Source: Schizophyllum amplum (taxonomy: Eukaryota > Basidiomycota > Agaricomycetes > Agaricales > Schizophyllaceae). Taken from it: 64,000 bases of DNA. A model generated the notes under the pieces. It saw only the letters and a list, made by a program, of their open reading frames with translations, did no database searches and had not been told where the DNA came from. Positions 50,754 through 61,449 of the stretch are shown in pieces. Position 1 is the first letter of the stretch. Each line of letters starts with the position of its first letter. Both the position numbers and the translations under genes were made by a program. The DNA lies in contig VDMD01000001.1 in assembly GCA_007026445.1 (NCBI GenBank), forward strand, positions 4,650,001 to 4,714,000, given 5' to 3'.

Positions 50754-52163
50754 TCAGTGACGGAGTGCGGGTTGACTGCAAAGCGAGACTGACCCTTCTT
50801 CCTCCATCTGATGCACGAGCCTGAACAACTCCTGTAGCCTTGACACAGTGGTGGGCGAGCTCTGTGGTATTGGTGCCGGCTGCGGATTTGGTGCCGGCTG
50901 CGTGTCACGCGAGTACGCGTCTAGCTCGACTGGCGCGTAGTAAACCTTCCCGTTGTGCCGAAGGTGCAGTGACGTGAGCGCAGGCTGCTGGCTCTCAAAG
51001 TACGTCGTGCGTGCGAGATCCGGGTGGATGACCGGGTGGTCGTCGTCCAGATCCGCGACGGAGTAGTCAGTAAGTGCCTCCAGGCGTCGAAGGCAGTCGT
51101 CGAACTGGCGGGTGTTACTATCATCAGAAGCGTCGACATAGACGAGGCCAAGAGTGCGGATGGGCGGTGTTGAGACGACGTGCCGGAGCGACACAAAAGG
51201 ATTATGGGCCTCCCGAAGTATCACATCCTCAAGTCCATGAGCGTCCATGTGAGAGAGCAGGTGATGGGCGTTGTACTGCAGATCCACACTGCGCAGCGCA
51301 GGCATGATGACGTTCCCTCCCTTCCACCGTATTTCCTCGTGGGTCGACATGACCAGCCGCTGAAGCGACATAGCACAGCCTTTCAGCACTGGAGGAATGA
51401 TGTTCGTGAAAAGACCGTGACGATTGTCAATCAACTGCAGCTCGGTGAGGTAAGGAAAGATCGGTATCGAGAGATCGCTATAGATTGTGCAGTTATGCTC
51501 CAGACGGACAGACAAAGAGCGCAGATCATGGGCGCGGCGGAGGAATAAAAGCGCCCGGGATGCATTCTGCCCATAAATGCTGAGGTCGGCACGGATGAGC
51601 GAAGATAATTCGGGTGCTCTGCGAAGGGATAATGCAACCTCGTCCCCACGGAAGGATATCTCCTCCACCAAGTCGGTGTAATTCGACGGTAGCGCGAGCA
51701 TACACCTCATCTGCTCGTTGACGTCGACTCCAGGACGCTGACAGACGCGCAGAGGGAGCCCTTTGACCAGGTCTGCGTGCATCTCGAGAAGCGCCTCCAC
51801 GGTTTTGCGCGTAGCTCGCGAGAGATCGACACAGGTCCAGAAGTTCGCGGTACCAAGAGCGGTCTCGCGCCAGATCGCGCAAACAGCGGCGAGGATCCGT
51901 GCGGCGAACGTCCTCTCGTATGGCGGCTGGCTGCATACGACGACCTTGAAGACTTCGGACAGCAGCTCGCTCGGAAGACGCCGGATGGGCGCGACTGTCG
52001 AGCGGATGATCTCCAGCTGGCGATCCGCGTCGCGCAAGATGCGAGCTCGCTGAGCTCCAGCATCGATGCGCGCAATCTCCTCGGACAGATCCTGAGCGCA
52101 AGCGTGGAAGAGAGAGACGTCTTGAATCGCAGGGAAAGGTCCGTTCCGTAGGCGCTCCATGTT
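50754..52163 (-). CDS. F-box-like protein (family B, copy 2)
   Basis: About 469 aa from ATG 52163, close to copy 1 at 42821-44419 almost throughout: MERLRNGPFPAIQDVSLFH, coil LSEEIARIDAGAQRARIL, F-box core APIRRLPSELLSEVFKVVV, AVCAIWRETALGTANFW, and LTSLHLRHNGKVYYAPVELDAY. The frame is open further upstream to 52226, but only from a GTG preceded by a stop, and copy 1's first 65 residues have no match. The gene therefore either lost its 5' end in the duplication or has an upstream exon I could not find. It has one extra Asp-Ala in the coil and a PAPNPQPAPIPQ repeat near the C-terminus. Confidence 0.75.
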   Translation of the reverse strand, partial: NMERLRNGPFPAIQDVSLFHACAQDLSEEIARIDAGAQRARILRDADRQLEIIRSTVAPIRRLPSELLSEVFKVVVCSQPPYERTFAARILAAVCAIWRETALGTANFWTCVDLSRATRKTVEALLEMHADLVKGLPLRVCQRPGVDVNEQMRCMLALPSNYTDLVEEISFRGDEVALSLRRAPELSSLIRADLSIYGQNASRALLFLRRAHDLRSLSVRLEHNCTIYSDLSIPIFPYLTELQLIDNRHGLFTNIIPPVLKGCAMSLQRLVMSTHEEIRWKGGNVIMPALRSVDLQYNAHHLLSHMDAHGLEDVILREAHNPFVSLRHVVSTPPIRTLGLVYVDASDDSNTRQFDDCLRRLEALTDYSVADLDDDHPVIHPDLARTTYFESQQPALTSLHLRHNGKVYYAPVELDAYSRDTQPAPNPQPAPIPQSSPTTVSRLQELFRLVHQMEEEGSVSLCSQPALRH

Positions 52164-53790
52164 GGATAGCGATGAGGCGCGCTCGAGCAGGGCGCTTATG
52201 CGTTCAAGGCAAGACACTGCGCTCACTTATGAGATTACACGTGAAGAGTGTAGGCAAGATGCACGTACGTTCATTCCCAGGCATAGTCTCCTCCATGCTA
52301 GTACAGGTAGCCGACGACGACGGCCGTTGAAAGGAGTGGGAGGAGGCAGAAGAAAGAACGATCGCAGGTGACAGCCGTCACAAAGGCCGGTAGGCGACGT
52401 GACGAAGCTACTTACCGCCACCGCCCGGGTTCGATGATCGCACCCGTTTGATGTTGAATATGGTGATCCTGTTTCCTATTATATAACCACCTAAGTCGCG
52501 AGCCTACGAGGGCGTGCAAACTTCACGCACGCGTCACACACCAGCCCGTTATCAAGAGCATCGCTAAGCTGCACCTTCTGCGTAGGTAGGGGGAGCAAGC
52601 TGAGAGGAAGAGATCAAGCTTCAAGCTTCAAGTGCGAGATCGGCGGTCGCCGTTTGGTAATATTTGTTTGTCGGTGTGGTTGAAATTACAGGATGTCCAC
52701 GAAGTGCTTCAAGAATGTCGCAGTACTGTCCGCCTCTGACAAGTCACTACAGCGCTGGAACTCTCCGACTGACGCCATTCGCGGGAAGCACGACCGAACG
52801 AGTTGCATGGTGGGCAGACGCAACATAACAATAGACGGACCGAATCGAGTAAGAAAACACGTGCGACGATCGAAGAACGCGTCTGATCGAACTTTGAAAT
52901 CCCCCTACTGTCACAGGGCGCAATTTCACCTACCACACCGCTCTTGTGGTGTTTGAGTACGCCATCCTACCGCAAGGCTCACCACATGCGCGCGCCAGGC
53001 TGCAGGGGCGAGGCGAGGCGGCGAATCCCGAATTATGTTCCCACGCTTCATCGGCAGCGGCTCGATGGAACATGAACTCCATTGTCCGCCCTGAGACATC
53101 TTTCGGGCTATTTCCTGGTCTAGCAGGCTTCTCGCAATCCTTTCTAGTTACTGTAAATGCACAAAGCACATTGGAAAAGAGGAACTTCCAATGCAAGCCA
53201 ACAACGTCGCGGGCGCGATTGAAGTCTCTTTTACCACGCTGTCACTGGTGGGAGGCCGCAAGGAATTGAACTGCATTGTCCGCCTCGACAACGCTGTGCA
53301 TATGAATCCTCGCCTAGAGTATTTGTTTACATTACTAAGTGCCATAGTAGCTTTGAGAGGTGCTTGCAAGCACAAGGAAACATGAAATATGCTCCTCGAA
53401 GGGAACCTTTAGGATTGTCTCGTGACCAACTCGTGACCCGAGCGTTCTCCCAACCACACTGGCAAGTGACGAACGAGGACCGCCGTGGAGGATGAACACC
53501 ATATGATTGATTATTAGCTGAGGCACACACCTGTGGAGGCTCTGGTACTGTAGTTACCTGCTGCGCGAGGAAATGCGGAGACAATGGAATTGAGCGTGCA
53601 CGTTCAATCGTTGTTGCGTCGCGTCGCCGTTGTTTATTGCGTCTTGGAAGGCGTGAGGGTGCACTTTTCTTTGTGCTCCTTCTTCCAATCAGTTTATATC
53701 TTTTTGCCGGTGGGTTTACGACTGACAGCGGGTATGAGCAGGGTGAGAGCTATACTGGGACTCAGCCATTGCACGCCGCCCTCACTTGTA
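52164..53790. other. Intergenic, about 1.6 kb; nothing convincing
   Basis: No domain or splice-supported ORF. A roughly 20-bp phrase (GAACTSCATTGTCCGCC) occurs twice, near 53074 and 53268. Confidence 0.5.
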
Positions 53791-53792
53791 GA

Positions 53793-53868
53793 ACCCGTGG
53801 CGCAGGGGTCTGGTAGATAGTCCTGCATTCGCGCGTTGGCGGTCGACGGTTCGATTCCCGTTCACCTC
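53793..53868 (+). other. tRNA-like Pol III promoter segment (A and B boxes)
   Basis: TGGCGCAGGGG at 53798 fits the A box and GGTTCGATTCC at 53848 fits the B box, 50 bp apart as in tRNA genes. The acceptor, anticodon and T stems do not pair properly, so it is not a working tRNA gene. It abuts a repeat also found, inverted, at 57484-57565, so it may be the head of a tRNA-derived SINE. Confidence 0.5.
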
Positions 53869-54060
53869 AGGCAATGGCGACTTTGACTGCGGACGAAGCA
53901 GTGGACAAACATATTGATATAAATATTGCATGGCAACAGCCATATCACCATTGGCCGGGGCCGTATCGAGATATCCCCTGTAGCTGCAGGGGGTCGTATT
54001 CCGATATTGCCCAGCTGTACTGAGTCAGTAATTGCTGGGCAATAATGAGATACGACTCAC
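53868..54060 (+). repeat. Hairpin-bearing repeat, copy 1
   Basis: Bases 53868-53946 (GGCAATGGCGACTTTGACTG to the CAACAGCCATAT end) are repeated inverted at about 57484-57562 with very few changes. In one frame they read MATLTADEAVDKHIDINIAW. Then follow CCCCTG-TAGCTG-CAGGGG (53975-53992) and a larger hairpin: GTCGTAT 53993-53999 pairs with 54050-54056, ATTGCCCAGC 54006-54015 pairs with 54034-54043, and the loop holds the palindrome TACTGAGTCAGTA. Confidence 0.75.
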
Positions 54061-57050
54061 AGGTATTTGTGACCTCCGGCTCGTTGAATTATATACATTG
54101 CCCCCCATCGTTAATGGTCAATAAAGTGGTATTTGCGGTTACTATACATACAAATGTGGCGTACTTCGTAAATAATCCGCGGACCGTGCTCCCGCCGCCC
54201 GCCGCTGCCCGCCGCCCGCCTCCCGTTCACCGGCCGCGCGCTGTCACCGCCGTCGTTTCAGGTGCCCGGTATGGCCGCGTCGCTGCCGCTGCCGCCGCCG
54301 TCACCGCCTACTCTTCCCGCCGCTTCCCGCCGCCTCGCGCCGCGCCGCGCGCCAGCGCGTCCCAACACCTCCCGCCGCCGCTTGCCACCGCCCTCGTCCT
54401 AGCCCTCGCTTCCCGCCAGTCGAGCCCGTGCACAGTGCCCCCCGCGCTTCCCGTACATCCCGCCGATGCAGCGCGCAACGACTGGCGCGGGCGTGCTACG
54501 CGACTAGCACACTCTGACCACGAGTATATGCTGCACGCTGCGGGCGCGCCTCTATGAGCGGGCCGCTCCGAGCTCGTACAGCTGCAGCCCAGGACCTGCG
54601 CGATGTATTGGGGCTGCCGATAGCGCGGACGCAGCGCATGTGGGGCTCACGATACGGCAACAACGCGAAGGCCACGCGCGCGCATCGCGTCTTGTGCTCG
54701 TTGGCTCCGATGCTGGTAGGAGGCTGAGGCAACGAAATAGGGGCGGGGAGGAGAAAGGGGAGATGCGAGGGGGCAGGAGGGTAGTCGGGAAAGGGCGCGC
54801 AGGGACGAGAATGCGGGCTCCCGTTGGGGGATGCTTCACGCCCGACAGCGGCCGTTGGAGCCTATTCGTAGTCGGGGTTCTCTGTGGGGTTCTCGGATGT
54901 CAGCAAGGCTCAAGTAGCGTTGGTATACGCGCACCGTCCGCCTATGAAGCTGCTCCTGCACTTTCTTGTGAAGACGAGCGCGGGGCAATGCATGCCGGCC
55001 GATCGTGCAGATTTGACGATGCCGTGCAGAAATATGGGGGGTTAAGCAGCCATGTGCTCTTGAGAACATCGAGAGTTCGAAGAATGGGAATGTGTAATGA
55101 ACATCGACGGGGACGGTCCAGGATGCCGAGTGGAAACGAACATGATGAAATTTTCGTCAGCTAAGTACAAGTGCGACAATAAGAAGCACGCACCTTAGAT
55201 CCCAGAGCGCAATCATCTAGAAATGGGCCGCGAAGGGCGACCCTGGCGGTCGCCGATGAGCGCGACGACAAAGGAGAAAGCAAGCGACGATCGTCACGTC
55301 ACGAATGGCGCTTGTCGCGCGCCTTCGCTGCTCGGTCGGCGACGTTTAACGTCGACTCATTTACGGGCAACGCTCGGTAAAATGCTGGAGTACTTCTATT
55401 GTATATACGAGCTGACTAGCACCTCGACTGCAATGACCCCTGACCTTCAACATGTCTGCCGACGTACCGGTTTGACGACGACGCGCCACTTTCCGACCTT
55501 TTTATCTATTCTGTATTGTTTATGAGCTTCCAGACATTTGTTCTACCTGTATTGTATGCTATTACCAAGTAATAACAGTTCTAGCACTTGACTGTTCTGC
55601 CTCAACACACACACAGACCTCAGGATGCCTGTCGACTCTTCAAGTTCCACTCAAGTTAGATACTGTCCGTCCAGATACTTGATGTCAATTCCGAATCGAA
55701 TTCAGTGATCGACAGGGATTGAAAGCCATGTACCCCAGCAATCAGACTGTCAGAGATATTTCCGATTGGTCCGCGGCGCTGTACTTGCCTGCTTCGACCC
55801 ACGGACATCGCCGAGCACGACGACGAGCGCTCTTCGGAGGTCGGCCCGACTTTCCGCACATCGACGACGACACCGATTGAACAGCTCCCATTACCCCAAG
55901 CCTCACAAATATTTGCGCTATAGCTTATATTGAGCTACTGTAGACATATACAGAGCGCTGAAAACAATGAGCAAGAACAAAGGGCGGAATCTGGTGCAAG
56001 GTTTAGCACCCAGGAGGACCGCGCTGCGGTCGCGAACCCAGCACGCGTACCCTGTAGAGCTAAGAAACTGTGAGCCTGTACCTCTATCAAGCATGACTTG
56101 CTCAGCTTATTTCGCTCTCTGCACTTACTCGAGCAGAATGCATGTAATCAGGCCTTATGCCAGTCGGGTTATTCACACCATCATTTATCATTGAATTCAC
56201 TCAATACGATATGTAGAGGTACACTATATGGTATAGTATAGATATATTATAATAGCGGTGCAGTCGGCGGTCGCATGCGACCGTAGCGCGCGCTACAGTC
56301 GAAGTCGAACACTGATCACGCCTGATCACGTGATCGTGTTGACGTGACGCGTAAGCGCCCGTCTGCGATGTCGTCGCGGCGCGGACGCGTCTCTCAGGGT
56401 GGGTTTTGGGGGATGGCGGTAGAGGCGGCATGGAGGCGGAATGGGTGTGAAGGAAATGAGATGGTTAGTGTGCCCAATGCCCTGAGTGCGATTGCCGGCT
56501 ACAGTCGACGGCGGTGAAATTTTCACAGGCATCGATGGCTTGCTTGCTTGTCGTTGTCGTGACGTTGAGGGTTGGCATGGGATGCGGGAGCCCAGCGTGA
56601 TGAAAATAAGCAAGGGAGGGCAAGGGGGAGGTTGTCGTAGGCGATGTCGATGGCGGCGCGGGACAGGAGTGGCGATCGGCGGGACGTCAGAAGCAGAGCG
56701 CGTGCCCATTGGAGGGACAGCACTCCACTGCTAGCGCGTGTTTGCGGGGAAGCGAGGCGACGAGGCAGCGAGGGGGCGGGAAAGGGGAAGAGGAAGGGGG
56801 CGGGGCGGTACGAGCAGCGGGGCGGGGGCGGGGCGGCAGCGCAGCGGGGCAGCGGGCGGCGGTACCAGCCGAGCGCGTGGCTGCCCGCACGTGTCGCGGC
56901 GCGTCCTAGTCTCCCAAGGCAGCCGTTCCGAATGGGGCGCGTCCGGAGAGCCGATGCGGGTGGCGCGCAAATACCAGTAATCAATGGTTAACCCAGGTAT
57001 ACGTAGGTACAAATTCAAGTCAATATATATCAGTATTACTAGAAAAGGCG
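54061..57050. other. About 3 kb between the inverted repeat copies; no gene recognised
   Basis: Two GC-rich low-complexity patches (54180-54480 with CCGCCGCCCGCCGCT words; 56740-56900 with GGGGCGGGGCGG words) and AT-richer sequence between. Many short ORFs on both strands, none with a domain. No transposase seen. Confidence 0.5.
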
Positions 57051-57059
57051 AAAAGCTGT

Positions 57060-57715
57060 AATGAGATATGGCCCAGCAGTACAGGCACTGTACTACTGGG
57101 CAATATCAGAATACGACCCCCTGCGAGGACTGGGTCGTATCTCGATATTGGTAGGGACGGTCCTCGCCATATATATAAAACCACCTCCGATATATTTAAA
57201 AAATATCCACTGTAATTCATTAAGATTTACGATGGGAATATATTAATAATATCCACGGGGAAACAAATTGGCCAGGCCGGGGCCAGTGAACGGCCTTTGA
57301 CTGGCCAGTGATTGGCCTTTGACTGGCCAGTGATTGGCCTTTGACTGGCCAGTGATTGGCCGTTCACTGGCCCCGGCCTGACCATTTTGTTTCCCCGTGG
57401 ATATCATTAATATGTTCCCATCGTAAATCTTAATGAATCACAGTGGATATTTTTTAAATATATCGGAGGTGGTTTTATATATATGGCTGTTGCCATGCAA
57501 TATTTATATCAATATGTTTGTCCACTGCTTCGTCCGCAGTCAAAGTCGCCATTGCCTGAGGTGGTTCGATTCTGATCCACTTCTTTTTTGCTGTAAACTC
57601 AAGTTCAATCCTTGCAATCGCATGGACCGCCTCTGTCATATTATGTAGATGCCCGACTGTCAATGTATGGTAGGTATAGCTTACTTCATACTGGACTTGC
57701 ATATGCTGCATACCT
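57060..57715 (-). repeat. Hairpin-bearing repeat, copy 2 (inverted), split by a foldback element
   Basis: On the minus strand, a coding-like stretch (57475-57711: GHLHNMTEAVHAIARIELEF ... ADEAVDKHIDINIAWQQPY) leads into the segment shared with copy 1. It is then interrupted by the 57167-57486 foldback element and resumes with AATATCGAGATACGACCC and the hairpin GTACTACTGGGCAATATCAG region (57060-57135). GCGAGGAC/GTCCTCGC (57124-57131 and 57159-57166) forms another stem. Confidence 0.7.
57167..57486. mobile_element. 320-bp foldback MITE with 129-bp terminal inverted repeats
   Basis: Arms 57167-57295 and 57358-57486 are reverse complements with five mismatches in 129 bp (about 96%). Ends read CCATATATATAAAACC. 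The 62-bp centre is almost three copies of a 22-bp unit, TTTGACTGGCCAGTGATTGG plus CC. No coding capacity, so it would depend on a transposase elsewhere. Copy 1 of the host repeat (53940s) lacks it and so shows an empty or mostly deleted site. Confidence 0.88.
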
Positions 57716-58461
57716 GTAGGTTTTGGAGGCGCGAGAGCAGTGGCTTTTCTCGATCAATGGCACATGTTCTCGCACCAACTAGTTTCAAGAGGGCCACCAC
57801 TGCGTGTGTCATATGGTGAGTTAGGAAATGGGGCAGAATGCCCACGTGGTTCAATCAAAATCAGTCCCACCACGTGTTAGGGTTAGGGTTAGCTCCGACT
57901 TGGAATAAAAAAGCAAAAGTGCCGTTTACATATAAGAAGTCCGTATATAGAAGCGCGAATTGTACACCATATTGCCAACAGGCGAGACAGTATTTTACTC
58001 CAGGAGTACACACCATACGCCATCGCCAAGACATCGGCCAGAAAACCATCTTCGGACTTCGCCATATGCGAATCGTGTATGCAGTCGTGGGTCTGAAAGT
58101 CTTCGGCGGGCTCCCAGGTGTCGTGGGCAGTGCTCTATCCCCACCAGCGCACTAAATACCCTGTCTCGCCTTGAATCGCCTATTTACCGATGACGCGTTC
58201 GACTCTGCAGTACACGCTCCCCTTACGGCTGACCACCATTCCTAGCGGAAGCCTACTCCATGGATGATCACACGAAATTGCTGACAATTCAAATACCACC
58301 GATCGCGTACATTTAGTGAGCTATTGTACCAATCTAACTCGTCCTCTATATGAACCGCAGCGGAGTGGTGACAGGCAGATTCTCGGTCAAGTATTGACGA
58401 CGGATGTTGCGACTGGCACGCGCGGCTGCAGCACGAGTGAGCAAGCGTAGGCGAGGAGAGA
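57716..58461. other. Intergenic; nothing recognised
   Basis: Includes TTAGGGTTAGGGTTA at 57877-57891, too short to call telomeric. The rest is 3' flank of the minus-strand F-box gene. Confidence 0.5.
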
Positions 58462-59920
58462 TCAGCACGCACGAATTTCTCGCCAGATCGCATCTTCTCG
58501 GATTAAGACCTCCTTCCAATGCGCATGACCAAGGATAACGCTCGCTGTGTCGTACTCGTCCTGCTGGGCTTCTTCCTGATTGTATCCCCCCACATATACC
58601 GAGACCAGGCCAGGCAGCGTCACCTCCAAGCTGCCTTGCAGCAGGCTGATATGATTCCACCCGACATCAATCGTCCGAAGTGCCGGCATGACGACCTCAG
58701 AAAATATAGGGCCTTGAGGGTCCCCTGCACACGTATCAGCTTCAAGTTTGACCAGATCAATAACACAACTACCTTCCGTTTGTCCCCCTTCTATGTTGAA
58801 GACACTCAGAGACGCGCTGCTATCACGGAGTAGACGGCGAAGAACATCCCAATCACGACCTCCCATCCAGCTGAATACCCGAATGGATAAGCGCGTAAGA
58901 CGAAAGAAGTAGAAGTTGCGCAAGCGCTCGCGTATCCCCCCACTCATTCTGATCGTGAGACTGCGGCAAGACAAAGCGATTTTTTGCTCGATGTCAACCT
59001 TCGGTGTCCTCCGAAGGGAGGGCTCGACCTCACCAACAGCCCATCCGGGCTCCGCTGCCCATGCGTTGTATCCTGCAGACATGTCGGTCAAGGTTAGACT
59101 CGACAAACGAGCACCCAGTGTCCTCCCATCTCCAGGAACTGTCCGAGATAGCAAAAAGTGCATTCCCCACGGACCAGTAGTCTCCAGGTGCACCGTATGC
59201 ACAGATCTCAGCAACACGTCGCCATCCCAGGCTCCCCAAGATCTCGCCATCGCCCGCCAAGCGTCATCACCAGCGAGGGCAAAAGTGAGGGAGCGGATGT
59301 CTGACTTGCCCCCGGTGCTGAGGAAGGCCATGAGCTTGTCGGTTTTTGCCGACATGTGGTCAGAAAACCGCAACGAACGCGTGTTCTGGCCTAGGCTCCG
59401 GCGCAAACTGCCTAATAACAGATGAACCTGTCACGCTTCTTTTCCGTTTCCTTGAACTCACTAGCGCTGCTTCCAGGCCTCGCCGACGATTGTATATCGA
59501 TAGACTCTTTGCCGTCCAACTGCCTCACGACGGGGAGCTTGCCGAGCCATGCACATAAAGCCAGCGCGTGCGACGACACTGTCGCACGAGAAAGCTCGCG
59601 ACCTGCAGAGCATATGAGGGCCTTTTAGTGTCAGCGGAACGAAGAGGCGTACTTGTACCGTTCTCTTTAGCACGTATTAAATTCTCCAAGTTTTGCCATT
59701 CGACCATACTGTCCCACGCGCGATCGGACACGCAGATCTCCCTCAAACGCTCGCCCCTCGTCGCGTCTGCCAGATGCTTGCAGGTCAAACCCAACGAGAA
59801 GACGTCCGGCAAGCACGACAAGACTGTTATCAGCGCCCAGACCTCCGCTGATAAAGCGAACAATGCGCCAGACGGGCTGCCACTTAGCTGGCCGCGAACT
59901 TTTCCGTTGAGAGTATCCAT
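58462..59920 (-). CDS. F-box/leucine-rich-type protein (family C, 3 exons)
   Basis: Exons on the minus strand: 59920-59659, 59602-59462, 59411-58462; 450 aa, phases consistent. ATG 59920 starts MDTLNGKVRGQL. The F-box is ALFALSAEVWALITVLSCLPDVFSLGLTCKHLADATRGERL (about 20-60; read here as LSxEVWxxIxxxLxxxDVFSLGLTCKxL). Exon 2 contains LALCAWLGKLPVV. Exon 3 has leucine-rich strands (IRSLTFALAGDDAWR, LSSLTLTDM, CRSLTIRMSGG, LTRLSIRVFSWMGG, LRTIDVGWNHI) and ends HWKEVLIREDAIWREIRAC. This is a different F-box family from the others in the window. Likely SCF adaptor; target unknown. Confidence 0.72.
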
Positions 59921-60285
59921 GTTGGCGGAAAGCAAGGCGGATTGTTCAGGCGAAAATCATTCAGCGCAACGCCATTATTTCATATATGTCTTTGTCACGC
60001 GCCGTGTGCCTATGCCTGTCAAAGGGAAGCGGGAGCAGATGTCGGATACTAAATAGCCCAATCGAGTGCGTATGAGACCTCGTTGACGATCCATCAGTCG
60101 TCGTTGTCGTTCATCACTTCCAACGCTAGCTCTAGCTTCAGGAAATGTTCGACCTCCTGTTCTTCCTGTTTGTCCGCCGACATGCTTTCATCCTCCCCGT
60201 CTGCGAACCTGGTCGTGTCGTCGGTGAGAGCCAGCCTCCTAAGACTGGCCGAACCAGCGTCACGCCAGAATGCCTGCGACATAAG
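59921..60285. other. Intergenic between two minus-strand genes
   Basis: Contains a minus-strand 62-codon frame (60094-60282, acidic C-terminus KQEEQEVEHFLKLELALEV) that could be a further exon of the 60286-61136 gene, but no in-phase splice was found. Confidence 0.4.
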
Positions 60286-61136
60286 TCAATGCGCATGTCC
60301 CGAATTTCTGGCATCAACACTGACTATGTCCATAACCGCCAAGGCCGGCCCACCCTCGTGCCGCCGAGCCTCGTCCTCCCAACAAATACCAGATGATTTT
60401 TTCCAGACATTCCGAGCCTCTCGATGCGCCTTCCGGTCATTGCTTGACAGGCGGCCGAAGTCAGGCGGGGAGTACAGAGCGCCATACAGAGAATTCAGGC
60501 GCAAGACGCGCAAGAGATCTTCCGATGTGAGGTGCGGCGCGAACACCAGCTCGTCCTGTTTACCTGTTAGTTGGCACGCGAATAACGAACAATTGCCCTA
60601 CTAATTCATGTGCCAACGCGACAGCCTTATCTCCGTCGCTTCCATCCCGGTCATTCCCAAGACCATCGACCAACAAAGAAGGCATACCAGGCTCAGCGTA
60701 CCAAGGATTATGAGTATCCTAGATTGCTTAGCACAAGCGCGCGTGTAGCACTACGCGGCCCACCTCAGGCCTTTCAACAGGCGTTGTCGACGTCCACTTC
60801 TTCCCCGGAATTGTGAACGAAATCAGATCTGCGAAGAAGTAGAATATGCCGCGCACAGCGACCGGCATGTTTTTGTGGCCGTTGCGACACGAAGTCGACA
60901 TGGCAGCGTGCTTTGCGAATCGCAACTACAAACGTCAGTCCAAGCCAGTTTGATAGACAAATGCCCACCATTATGTTCTGTAGTTGACGGACGAAAACTT
61001 TATTTCCATCCAATAGAAGCTCGTATGCGAGGGCCTCCGTATTCACCACACCGTCTTCATCGTCGCGCAAATGCGGCAAAGAAGTCTCGACGGCTGCCAT
61101 TAGCTCGTGTATGTGAGAGGAGTCGTCGAGAAGCAT
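60286..61136 (-). CDS. Hypothetical protein, tentative 3-exon model
   Basis: Exons on the minus strand: 61136-60969, 60925-60764, 60555-60286; 199 aa, all introns phase 0. Exon 1 reads MLLDDSSHIHELMAAVETSL ... ALAYELLLDGNKVFVRQL. Exon 2 has PVAVRGIFYFFADLISFTIP. Exon 3 has DELVFAPHLTSEDLLRVLRL then YSPPDFGRLSSNDRKAHREA. I do not recognise the family. The first intron is only 43 bp and the C-terminal end is uncertain. Confidence 0.38.
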
Positions 61137-61339
61137 CGTGTGCAGTGTACGCCTTACACACGCACCACTTCTTCGACGCGACAAGGCATTTACACGTGAC
61201 CTCGCGTGACGGACATGCATGCTGTCACGTGTACGGACACGCGACTGGAGTGACGTCTAGCCGCTTCGCGTGGCGGGTGGCATAGACGAGACATAGTCGT
61301 TCCGCTTCACTTGAGTCTTGTCTCAAGTGGAGGTATACC

Positions 61340-61352
61340 GAGGTATAAAATA
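61340..61352 (+). promoter_or_regulatory. Candidate TATA box
   Basis: GAGGTATAAAATAG is a good TATA match about 135 bp before the first in-frame ATG of the next gene, and lies between two divergent genes. Confidence 0.4.
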
Positions 61353-61449
61353 GCCATGTTTTCCCTAGCTACCATATTACTTTTTTGTTTTCGCCGAAAG
61401 TGAGTGTCTACCAGGTCCGCCGACAAAGATCATTTAACCCAATAATCCA

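Noticed and set aside
53793..53868. A functional tRNA gene
   Set aside because: A and B boxes fit, but the acceptor, anticodon and T stems do not pair.
54061..57050. Autonomous DNA transposon between the inverted repeat copies
   Set aside because: The two copies are inverted, but the 3 kb between them has no transposase-like or helicase-like ORF and the outer ends do not match.
57877..57891. Interstitial telomere (TTAGGGTTAGGGTTA)
   Set aside because: Only two and a half units, with gene-bearing DNA on both sides; chance or a small repair insertion is enough.
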